DNA from: Novakomyces olei
Lineage: Eukaryota; Ascomycota; Novakomycetes; Novakomycetales; Novakomycetaceae
DNA length: 64,000 nt
Direction of reading: 5' to 3'
Assembly: GCA_016906335.1 (NCBI GenBank)
Contig: JADEYG010000012.1
Location: 1,178,501-1,242,500 of the forward strand
Below are positions 45,545 to 57,760 of this stretch, piece after piece; position 1 is the stretch's first letter, and each line of letters begins with the position of its first letter. Both the position numbers and the translations under genes were made by a program. Under the pieces are notes generated by a model. The model worked only from the letters and a program-made list of their open reading frames with translations, ran no database searches and had not been told where the DNA came from.

Positions 45545-47192
45545 GGTGACGGATGGTAAAGCGGGGAAGGTGTAGATGTATATATATATATATATATAAT
45601 AAAAATATATATGTGAATAAAACTACATATGTGTATAATAAATATATGTCTATGATATAAATATATATGTGAATAATATAATATATGTGTGAATAATATA
45701 ATATACGTGTTTAATAAAGATATATGTGCAAATTTAATATAAATTGGTGTACAATAAAGATATACATGTGTAATATAAAGCTTTATATATACGTACAATA
45801 TAGTATAATGTACTGGTCGCACCGGCTGTTTGGTCCGTAGGAAGCGAGTGAGCAGTTCATGTGTGATGTAATCGGCTCTGCTATTCTTACATTATCGCAA
45901 TATTCTTGCAGTATTTGTCTGCATTAGTCTGTATATCCTTGTATATTCTTGCATCTTTGCACACTCTTTCTCGCACTCTTTCTCGCACTCTTTCACACAC
46001 ATTCTTGCGTGCTACAAACCAACCAAATTGTTGTTTACCTCGTGTATCACTCATATTATCCTATATTATGCTGTATCCTATATTATGCTGTATCCTATAT
46101 CCTATATTTTCACTATCCTATAATATATCCTATATTATCGTATCCTACATCCTATATTGTCCTACAGGTGCGTGAATCCCAAAATAATCTCTCCAACTGC
46201 CGAATCGGTGACTCGCCGCATACGGACGGTCGTCGGTGCAACGTGCCCGATGCGGACGGGTCTCGGCCCCGAGTGGTGACCGGACATGACGAGATTCTTA
46301 TAGAGCTCTGGTTGGGATAATGTAAGGGTAAAACAATTGTGTTTGATCGACGAGGGTAAAGTCGACGGTATAGGGGATTGTGCCACTGTGGATGTTAGGC
46401 ACAATGGCTCCAATACACCGCTGTACTCTTACTCAAGCAAGATTATGCAAGATTATGGGGTAAAATAGCGAGTAGAATGGGATAGCAAGTAGTATGGGGT
46501 AAAATAGCGGTAGTATGGGGTAAAATTGAGGCGCTGTTTGTTGACACGGTAATATTAGTTGTCGTTGGCTCTGCACGAGTGCGTGGGAATGTTTGCGGAG
46601 CGAAATCAGTTAATCTGATTAGTGCAATTAGCCATGTAATATTCCTGCTCTTGTGTCGAGTACGATTGTTGACACCTTGGCATAATAGTGGATGTAACAG
46701 CTGTACAGGTTGACTGTGATAGGTTGTGATTGTAATAGTTTTGATTGTAATAGTTTCTGATAGCTACTGATCGTAATAGTTTCTGATAGTAATAGCTACT
46801 GATTGTAATAGCTAATGATTGTAATAGTTCTGATTGTAATAGTTTCTGACTATAATAGTTCTGATTGAGATAGCTACTGATTGTAATAGTTCTGATTGAG
46901 ATAGTTTCTGACTGTAATAGTTTCTGATTGTCATAGTTCTGATTGTAATAGCTACTGATAGTAATAGCTACTGATTGTAATAGCTATTGACTGTTTTCGA
47001 TAGTAATAGCTGTACCAAGAGCTATACTGATTGCAAGTATTGCATAGACAAGGCAAATGCGTAATCTCGAGTATGACAAGAGCACAATCCAAGACGCTAA
47101 TACATATGCTGCACTGTCTAGAGCATTCAGACTCAAATTTATAACTATCCTTTTATTTTTCTTCTTTTGTATGATATTTGGAGCGTGTACGG
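45545..47192. other. 1.65-kb repeat-rich intergenic region
   Basis: It contains (AT)n at about 45575-45600, imperfect TATATGTGAATAAT units to about 45790, TATCCTATATTATG units at about 46050-46150, a GC-rich island at 46168-46320 with two opposing short frames, and a minisatellite at about 46725-47010. No gene is called with confidence. Confidence 0.6.
46725..47010. repeat. minisatellite of TGATTGTAATAGTT-type units
   Basis: About 285 bp of degenerate units of 15-17 bp (CTGATTGTAATAGTT, CTGATAGTAATAGCTA and variants), roughly 18 copies, downstream of the SFT2 gene. Confidence 0.85.
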
Positions 47193-48157
47193 CTACTCGC
47201 TAAAGTAGCCAGTCACCCGGCGCAGGAGAAACCGGCCACCAAAAGCCATACCCTGCGAACCGAGAGGGAAGTAAGAGACCAAGTACCAAAGCAGACACAC
47301 AACCTGGACCACACCGCTGATTAAAGTGAGGATTGTGCTGCGCAGCTGCAACGTGTTAGCCAACGATAAATGCAGGAAACTGTGTAAAGTGAATTAGAAG
47401 TGTAAAAAAACGGAGGATCAACAGCTATGCTGGCCAAATTTGAGCAATAAAATCGAGCAAAACTAATTGAGCAATACACACTGAGCAGGAGACCAGTTCG
47501 ACAACGACGAGAAAAAATGAACAAATTGGTAGTTGAATAGAGCAAAATCTAGTTACGACTTGACACATACGCCGATAGAAAAATAAAGTGTTAGAGCGAG
47601 CGAGCCAATATAGGCTCCAGTGAAGGGAAGCCGCTCTTTGCTCGTCAAATGGCGGGCATACGCCAACGGCCCTTGCAAAGCGGCAAAGCTAGAGTTAATA
47701 CTGCAATCTTGGAAGTGCAACTTACGAGCAGAGGAAAAGCAAGCTCCCTACCGTCCACAAGCTTACAAACTTGCGAGGTCTCAAGGCCAGCACCGGTGCC
47801 AATAGGAAAGCTAGCAGGAAGCAGACTGCCGCGCCGGCAATGCAAGCAAAAAATATCAGCAGCCGATCCCAGCGCGATAAAGCAAAGTATGCTTCTTCTT
47901 CGACTTCCGCATCTCGTGCGGGTAAAGACGCTCCGACGGAAGAGTCACGGTTACTCGTGGGCAGCTGCATGTAACCATGGCCGCCAACGTTCTTGAATGG
48001 ATTCCATTTATTCCAGGCGGAAGAGATCGCACTTCCACCGCTGTCTGTATTGGCAGTAGACGATGTACGCGTCCACCGAATCGCGTCCAGTTGTGACGCA
48101 AACGAGCTTTGCTGTCGGTCAGACACGGCAGGACTTGCGGCTTCTTACCTGAGCCAT
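47193..48157 (-). CDS. SFT2: Golgi SNARE-associated membrane protein Sft2
   Basis: Predicted 221-aa Sft2. Exons are 48149-48157 (only 9 nt, MAQ), 47726-48111, 47571-47688 and 47193-47345; introns are 37, 37 and 225 nt. The core reads [20 protein letters not shown], then [20 protein letters not shown], then [20 protein letters not shown] and [11 protein letters not shown]: four membrane segments in the Sft2/Got1 arrangement. The intron 2 acceptor (CTCTAG) was chosen because only it restores SFAALQGP in phase; the later GCAAG would shift the frame. Sft2 helps endosome-to-Golgi vesicle fusion with Sed5. Yeast Sft2 is 215 aa. Confidence 0.9.
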
Positions 48158-48675
48158 TTGGCTACGTCAGACAAGCTGTTACATGTACAATGAGCTCGCA
48201 GGATGAACCGTATTTTTTACGGGCTAGGCTTGTATATACGTATTATATTACTGTGTTATATATACTATATTTATTGAATATTTTAATGTATTTGTGCTTG
48301 ATTTTAAATATATAATATATAATATTTTTTATATAATATTTTATATATAATATTTTACATATAATATTTTATATATAGTATCTTTATTGTATAAACTCGA
48401 TAATATAGCGCGCGCATAATAAAGCAGCAAGCGCCAACAGTTTCCCAAGTTTATACTGTACGTCATAATAGAGAGAGCAATAGCCAAAAGTTTCATTATG
48501 TATTCGTACCATTTTTAAAGTTACAATCACACTATCGTGGTCTATTATAACATTAATATAACATTACAGATATTCACTGACCACGATTTAAGAATAATAA
48601 TCATCATTACCTGATCACAAGTCACTGTTGGGTTTCAGAGACAAGGGCATACTTAGCGACGGTACTTATTCGGCA
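48158..48675. other. intergenic, divergent
   Basis: 518 bp between SFT2 and a small membrane-protein gene. A run of ATATAATATTTTATATATAA repeats occurs at about 48305-48380. No gene is seen. Confidence 0.5.
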
Positions 48676-49098
48676 ATGTCTGGTCGCAGTCCTCAGCGTG
48701 GAGAAATCGACCGGCGTACAGAACAGACTGCAGATGTAGCCACTCGTGGATTCCTCGTTGGTGCCGGTAAAGGCGGGCTAGTGGGTACTTTTTTGCTCGG
48801 GACAGCACAAGCTTTCTCTCCGCGGTTCCAAAGGTTTACTGTCGCCTTTAAGGTATGCACTTTTTAGTATGGCTCTTTACTAATTTACAGGGATTTTTAT
48901 TCATGTCATGTATGGCTCGCGTTTCCCAATTGTTTCTTTCCCAGCTGGTTTATGCCTTTTTTGTTTCTTGCAACTAATCTCGCAGGCTGCATCGTTGGCG
49001 CTGTTTGGCAATCAGACAGAGACGTCTTTGCCCTTGAGGCACAACGTCGATACGCTGACATTCATCTTCAAAAGCGCTCGGCCAGCGCGCCGCCTTGA
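48676..49098 (+). CDS. small unrecognised membrane protein, 102 aa, three exons
   Basis: Predicted from exons 48676-48852, 48891-48909 (19-nt microexon) and 48986-49098. The frame starts MSGRSPQRGEIDRRTEQ. A Gly-rich hydrophobic stretch follows (GFLVGAGKGGLVGTFLLGTA), then FTVAFKGFLFMSCCIVGAVW, then DRDVFALEAQRRYADIHLQK. Both introns have canonical ends and CTAAT branches (38 and 76 nt) and phases agree. Two amphipathic or membrane helices followed by an acidic/basic tail resemble small mitochondrial or peroxisomal membrane proteins, but I do not recognise the family. Function unknown. Confidence 0.6.
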
Positions 49099-49446
49099 CT
49101 GTTCATATTTTGGATATATACCCTCACTAATTGATTTCCTCGTTCGCACCATTGTTTTATGATCAATATATACTCAAAATTTATTCGTTCGTCTTCGCGA
49201 TCGCAAACTTGTGTTCACGTACTCTTTCTTCGAACGGAGATGGGCTTCCGTGAAGCCTACTTGGAGTTTCATATTGCTCGGACCGCTGCTCTGCTAGTTT
49301 ATCTATTCATATTAATTACATTTTTCTTGAATATTTTTTTATTATTAATTTTTTGGTAAATAAAAGAGCAAAAGCTCAAACTGAATTAATATTGATCTAT
49401 TAACATACGTTCAGCGCGTAATTCATAAAATATTAATGCAATAATG
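49099..49446. other. tail-to-tail spacer
   Basis: 348 A/T-rich bases between the small membrane-protein gene and the convergent sirtuin gene. A 66-codon frame at 49159-49359 ends in a hydrophobic run encoded by A/T-rich DNA and is not called. Confidence 0.45.
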
Positions 49447-50592
49447 CTATTCCTCCATCTGCAGTTCTATACACCCCGGCTGACCACCGGGAACATGCTT
49501 AAATAAAGGCTCTCTATCCGAATCCCTTTGTACCTTTTTCAGTGACGCCAGTGCCGTCTCGTAAGCCTCATGATGGCATTTAAATGTACCATTGGCCACG
49601 GTTTGCGGCTCTGTACATAATTTTTGTAATTCCGGCAGCCAGCCAAGTGCTTCTGCCAGAGCCATGCACACTGTATCGCAACTTTGAGCAAGTAATGAGA
49701 CATCGAACACGTGATGTCTAACTTCCTGCCGGCCAATGTATACCTGGGGCGTTTGTGGTGGTAAAACTGACACTATACTACTGACGGGCGCAACTTTCAA
49801 TGAAGTACCTATACACAATAACAAATCAGCGTTTGCTGCGTCGCCGTCTTCAATGAGCCTTTGCTCAAACTCGTCCGGCAGCTTTTCTCCAAAGAAGGTT
49901 ATATCTGGTTTAACGAGACCAATATGGTTTTCTTCTTCTTCTTCTTCTTCCTCCTCATCCTTATCCAATCGCGGTCGTTTAAAACGCCTCTTGAACACTT
50001 CTTGACACGCAGTACAATGCGGGACTGTGGCGCTTTCCAAATTATCTTGCACTTCAGCAAGGGGAACTTGACGTCTACAATCAATGCAAGATGCAGTGGC
50101 AAAACTGCCGTGGCATTGCACCAGCTTTTTCCTCGGCAACCCTGCATAAGTCTCGATATTGTCAATATTTTGAGTGTAATTGCGAAGCAATTTCCCCTTA
50201 TCATTAAGTAGCCGCACAAACGCGTGAGTCGGAGAAAACGTTTTCGTAGAGGGAAATACTTGCTTCGAAAATGAGTAGAATATTTCCGGCATCGCCCGGA
50301 AAACGGCTATATCGAACAGCTCTTGAGGATCGCTTAATCCCCATTTCTCCATATCAAAACGTGCGTAAATCCCGTCTTTCGAACGAAAATCTGGTATTCC
50401 TAGCGATGTACTGACACCAGCTCCCGTAAGAACGAGTATCCGACCGCTATTGCGCAAACATTTTACTACATCCTGAAATGTCCGGATATCCGGGAGCCAA
50501 ACACGACGACGTATTTCGTATTCCAAGAGCGTTTTGCATGCCCCCTCTGTATCGCCGACTGCCTCTACCACCACCGCAGGTACCCCAAACAT
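49447..50592 (-). CDS. NAD-dependent deacetylase, Sir2/Hst1-type sirtuin
   Basis: Single-exon 381-aa class I sirtuin. Motifs in order: RILVLTGAGVSTSLGIPDFR (NAD loop), LLRNYTQNIDNIETYAGLP, the catalytic His in VQCHGSFATASCIDC, the second zinc pair CTAC, GLVKPDITFFGEKLPDEF, then LLLCIGTSLKVAPVSSIVSV and VYIGRQEV. The preceding RTFQDVVKCLRNSGR matches the nuclear Sir2/Hst1 branch. The long N-terminal region of yeast Sir2 is absent. After the second zinc pair there is an insert with Lys/Arg residues and about ten consecutive Glu (49929-49955, GAA/GAG repeats). Likely a histone deacetylase; assignment between Sir2 and Hst1 is not possible here. Confidence 0.92.
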   Translation of the reverse strand: MFGVPAVVVEAVGDTEGACKTLLEYEIRRRVWLPDIRTFQDVVKCLRNSGRILVLTGAGVSTSLGIPDFRSKDGIYARFDMEKWGLSDPQELFDIAVFRAMPEIFYSFSKQVFPSTKTFSPTHAFVRLLNDKGKLLRNYTQNIDNIETYAGLPRKKLVQCHGSFATASCIDCRRQVPLAEVQDNLESATVPHCTACQEVFKRRFKRPRLDKDEEEEEEEEENHIGLVKPDITFFGEKLPDEFEQRLIEDGDAANADLLLCIGTSLKVAPVSSIVSVLPPQTPQVYIGRQEVRHHVFDVSLLAQSCDTVCMALAEALGWLPELQKLCTEPQTVANGTFKCHHEAYETALASLKKVQRDSDREPLFKHVPGGQPGCIELQMEE

Positions 50593-50645
50593 TGTAAGAA
50601 TTTCACCATAATTGAAAGAGTAGCGTTCGAGAAACGCGTTTATTC

Positions 50646-51152
50646 CTAACGTTTATCAATCACTGACTTGAAGAATAAATTTTTTATAAAACGGGTGAAA
50701 AGCGTAATGATGACACAAAGTTTGCGCAAAAGCATCAGATAGATACAAATAAAAGCAGAGAAAATAAAAAGCAAAGAATAAAAAAAAAGCATACCCATTT
50801 CGTGTAATTTTTGTCTGTAATAAAGGCGGCGCTCCTGAGTTTCTGCGTCATCATCGCTATCACTATCATCTCCTTCACTAAAGTCGCTAGAATTGTAATC
50901 AGACGAAACAAATTCTGGAGATTTTAAAGGACTCTGGGACCGCGCAGGCCCGTCTACACCTTTTGGGCTATTCAAATCGGCATCTTTTGGCGATAGAGGC
51001 GAGTCTGAGGAAGCTTCGGCTTTAGCTTCAGGTTCGTGGTCGTCGACTCTCTCGGAGCTAGTCGGCTCCCCGACATTGTCGAGTTGCGACAACGGTCCCC
51101 GCGCACCGCCGTCAACAGCGCCAATCGCGGCATACTCTGACTGATCTGCCAT
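50646..51152 (-). CDS. acidic Ser-rich protein of unknown function
   Basis: A 168-aa frame from MADQSEYAAIGAV. Residues 1-110 are acidic and Ser/Pro-rich (SPLSPKDADLNSPKG, SPEFVSSDYNSSDFSEGDDS), followed by RRLYYRQKLHEM. The end is uncertain. Read straight through, the protein gains a hydrophobic tail (FFYSLLFIFSAFICIYLMLL) and ends KSVIDKR. Alternatively a GTATGC donor right after HEM could remove most of that to an acceptor at CTTCAAG, ending the protein two or three residues later. No domain is recognised. Its ATG lies 23 bp from an AAACCCTAA box and it is divergent from CEF1. Confidence 0.55.
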   Translation of the reverse strand: MADQSEYAAIGAVDGGARGPLSQLDNVGEPTSSERVDDHEPEAKAEASSDSPLSPKDADLNSPKGVDGPARSQSPLKSPEFVSSDYNSSDFSEGDDSDSDDDAETQERRLYYRQKLHEMGMLFFYSLLFIFSAFICIYLMLLRKLCVIITLFTRFIKNLFFKSVIDKR

Positions 51153-53850
<2,698 letters not shown>

Positions 53851-53870
53851 TTTTGAATACCTGAATAATG

Positions 53871-54091
<221 letters not shown>

Positions 54092-54327
54092 ACAGTATAT
54101 ATACATCTTCGCTACCTTCCGATATTTATCATACAAAATTTACGAGCGCAATTTTTCTGCTTTTGCAGCGGTACCGATTTGTCGATTTACTATGATATCT
54201 TTTGCAACACCTTAGCCTACAGGTCAATTGATCCTACACGCTCTTTCCTTCAACAGTGGCGATCCGTTTAAAGCATTCTGTATCAGGCCTTTCCTTTAAA
54301 TATAAGTTTTGCTTCATTCAGCAACGC

Positions 54328-55233
54328 CTACGAGCTGCAGAAAATGATCCAGGCAAGTGCAAAATAATAGAGACACAATGGGTAAATAGCCAGCAGTTTC
54401 CGACTGGGCAAATTAGAGTTGTGTACGACTCCGAGAGCAGCAAATAGAGTCCAGGCGTACATAGACACGGTGAGGGGTAATTTTACAAACCAGAGTTTCA
54501 CAAAAACCCCAACAAAAGCAGCGATAACAAGAGGCGCTGTAGCATAACCCAAAATGCATACAGTCTGGAAAAAACTGAGACTGGCGCCTAATAAGCCAAT
54601 GTTAACTGTACACACTGCCTGGCCGAACCATACGAGAGAAAAGATTCCAGTAAAAACTAGCGAGCTCTGTGAGGGCGGTGCAGTAAAGGATAAGAATAAA
54701 GAAAGGCCCAGCGAGAATAACAGTGGGCCCCACAAATCCCCTGGTTATTAGTATTCGTAGACTCGAGTAATTTCATAATTTTAAATGGTTCGAGCCTCTT
54801 TTTCTCGACCATTTTCCACATGAATTTTGAATTTCTCGATCCTTACATTCGCGCAACACTTGAGCATTGCGGGGGTATAGAACGTAAACAAGCTTACGGC
54901 CAATTGCCTTTGCGTCGTTGGTCTAATAGTTAGAGACAAGTATCGAAAGTAGGAAGTATGAAAGACAAGAGCAGAGTTTCTACTCACAATTGTAGTCAAA
55001 ACCGGTTCTTCCAACGTGTTTAGGTTGCGATTAATACGATCACGAACTTCTTCATTGCCTCCAATTGGTCCTCCGCCGCGATCAAACACAGAGGCCGAAG
55101 ACGTTCCGCTATATGGCGGAGGAGCAGTCTTTTTGGGTCCCGAATTGCCTCCTTCATACAATGGGTCCATCTCATCTAATGCCTGCTGCTCATCCGGCTC
55201 GATCGTCGCGTCATAACGACCGTAGCTTGCCAT
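54328..55233 (-). CDS. YIP4: Yip4/YIPF6-type Golgi membrane protein
   Basis: Predicted 244-aa Yip1-domain protein. Exons are 54988-55233, 54847-54922 and 54328-54740, with introns of 65 and 106 nt. The cytosolic N-terminus has NLNTLEEPVLTTI. Exon 2 supplies TNDAKAIGRKLVYVLYPRNA. Exon 3 starts WDLWGPLLFSLGLSLFLSFT and has five membrane segments, including VFTGIFSLVWFGQAVCTVNI and SFFQTVCILGYATAPLVIAA, as in Yip4/YIPF6. These proteins bind Rab GTPases (Ypt family) at the Golgi. Yeast Yip4 is 235 aa. The first exon lies next to a TTACAATAA array. Confidence 0.92.
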
Positions 55234-56119
55234 GGCAAAAGTGCTGATCGAGGTGTATTGTATTTAGTTTCATCCAGCCGCCATTTAATAGTAATGATAC
55301 CAATAATAACGATAATTACAATAATTACAATAATTACAATAATAACAATAATTACAATAATTACAATAATTACAATAATTACAATAATTACAATAATTAC
55401 AATAATTACAATAATTACAATAATTACAATAATTACAATAATTACAATAATTACAATAATTACAATAATTACAATAATATAATTACAATAATTACAATAA
55501 TTACAATAATTACAGTATGAATAAAATCTACCGGATAAACAGCACGCGTGAGCGCGCAACGCCAACAACATAAAGACGTGTTGAAATTCATAATCAATAG
55601 CAAAGCAGATGTCTCGATCGCTTACGTACAGCACAAGCGGCAGATATAAAAAAACGACTACAAACTTCTCACATTAAACTGCGCCGTAAAACATCACGAT
55701 TTGGATTAAAACCTTCAAAATAGGTAACACATTGTCTTGGGATATCAAGTATCTATGCATCGCAAAACAACGTATTCCAAGATGTCTTGTGTATCTATGT
55801 ATTGGTACTGGTCTTGGCTCTTTTGCATAGTTCTAATTACAATTAACGCTACCGCTATCCAGTTAACTTTTGAACGACTCTACTCGTCTTGCAAAGACAT
55901 GAATGTGACCCACAAAGGGTATTATAATATTATAGAGGTTTGAAATAAACAAATGTACACTATGCGCAAAAATACAACTGTATGAAATATAAACAGAGAA
56001 GTAAAACCCGTACCAGACAAAAGAGAAGCGCATAAAAACGGAGACTAATTTAATAAAATAATAATTAAATGAAATAAAATTGTACAGGTGAAAAAGTGAT
56101 CAAATAACGTGGATGTTTA
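55234..56119. other. intergenic, repeat plus unassigned DNA
   Basis: 886 bp including the 9-bp array. A 63-aa frame (ATG at 55755, ends 55943) encodes a Cys/Trp-rich N-terminus and one hydrophobic segment (WYWSWLFCIVLITINATAI). It has no recognised homologue and is left as an uncalled candidate. Confidence 0.4.
55298..55515. repeat. 9-bp tandem repeat (TTACAATAA)n
   Basis: About 220 bp of near-perfect 9-bp units with one phase break near 55477, about 65 bp upstream of the YIP4 start. Confidence 0.95.
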
Positions 56120-57105
56120 CTAGCGCAGCGTCGCTAGAGGTGCGGCAGGCTTTGCTTCCTGTACACGTCGATCACGCGGACGGAAAAGCGAACCCCAGCG
56201 AATAGCTGCCCGTCCCTGTTTTTGCGGTTTGAGCGCTTCAGTGGTCAGGTCGACGTCATCAAACCCTCCATTTTCTGGAGGCGAAGATTCTAATGACCGA
56301 TCATCGTATTCGTCTTCATGCAAGGGCGGCTGCTGTTGCCGCGGCGGAGAATAAGAGGCCCAAGTGGGGAAAACGTCCATTGAGCGCCTAACACTGCCTA
56401 AAGTGCTGTTGCTGTTGACGGGGCGACTAGCTGTTATATCAAAGGACCTTCTGTACCCGTCAAATGATTCACGACTAATATTGAATTGGTCCTGCATGGA
56501 AACCGTATCGGACCGACGATCTCGAGACCCCGTTTTAGCTGAGCGTATATAGGAATCTTTTTCTGGTGACGGCTAAAACATGAGTAAATGACCAAAGCGA
56601 TAAAGTATTTGCCAGATGTGGACGCTCTAATCGATATTGGCAGACAAAGTCGGCACATTCAAATCCTATACTCGAATTGAATGCGCAAACACAAGGAAAA
56701 AAGAAAACAAATACTCATTATTCAAAAATATAGACAAGCAGCGAGCTAGCGCGGGCAAAAAGCATGATAATAATTATTGAACAAAACTTACCGGCATATA
56801 GACACCCGAATCGATAGCTAGGCAGCCAGTTAGTATAAAATGTCTCCAAATAAAAAGGCGACATTGACGGCCACCGCTCCAATTGTGTAGATTCCCAAAG
56901 ACTTACTGCTCAATTTATAATCGGTCTCAGACCGCGATGACCGCGACGATCTTTTACTGATAGGCCGAGACAATGATTTCGTTATTAGATCCGATTTAAG
57001 AGAGCCATCGAGGCTGGAATCGTTTGCGGACGGTAATTCTTCCGCATCGTGTACTACCGCCGACGGCGAAGAGCCGCGTTTAAACCACGTCTTTAGCGCC
57101 GTCAT
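56120..57105 (-). CDS. Ser/Arg-rich protein of unknown function, three exons
   Basis: Predicted 225-aa protein from exons 56907-57105, 56792-56817 (26-nt microexon) and 56120-56572. It begins MTALKTWFKRGSSPSAVV and is rich in Ser with SRPISKRSSRSSRS. The microexon reads IDSGVYMP. Exon 3 has DTVSMQDQFNISRESFDGYR, a DEYDDRSLESSPPENGG acidic patch and a basic end. All junctions have canonical GT/AG and matching phase; the first intron has a TACTAAC branch. No domain is recognised; repeated RxS-type motifs suggest kinase targets. Retention of intron 1 would give a 91-aa protein with a hydrophobic C-terminus. Confidence 0.6.
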
Positions 57106-57760
57106 TTGTGACGAAAAATTTGATGTGTGATTGGAGGTCGAGCGGCCGTGTCGTTTCTGCGAACTACGAGAACTCTGAGACTCGGCACCCGCCCTTTGCG
57201 ATTATAATCGTTTTATATTTATTATTTCCAAATGGGCCCTGATTAGGCATTAAATGTACGTTACTTGGCTGGCGTCAGTTAAATTAGGCGCCTGTGCTAT
57301 ATCCCATGGAAATAGACTCCACATTATTACTCGGTTATACTTTCTTGAGCCGTCGTTATTCGGTCCGAATCAAGGCTGACTATAATTAAATGAATTACAT
57401 GATTATTGTTAGCGCAGGTATACGAGCAAGTAATGATAGTAAAATAACATTAAATGACAGTAAATAACAAAAAATAAAACAATAGAGAACAAAAAACAAA
57501 CAATAATAGTATAAATGATTAATAAAATATAAGAACAGAGATAATATTAAATCCAATATGAACAAAAAATGAGGACGAGCATATTGGACTGACTCATCAA
57601 AGAAAGACTTGCTAAAAAACCTGTGCAATGAACGACCAAGGAGTCTTTTTATTGTTGAAGAATCATTCTCATGGTATACTGTTTCATACTATATCAAGTA
57701 GACAACTTTCTATAAATAAACCGGAATATCTAAAATAATCAATCTTAACGCCTGGTATCT
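57106..57760. other. intergenic, no gene seen
   Basis: 655 A/T-rich bases. A 77-codon minus-strand frame at 57395-57628 is hydrophobic only because of A/T-rich codons and is not called. Confidence 0.5.

Noticed and set aside
46725-47010. CRISPR-like array
   Set aside because: The spaced repeats are degenerate 15-17-bp minisatellite units without unique spacers, in a eukaryotic context.
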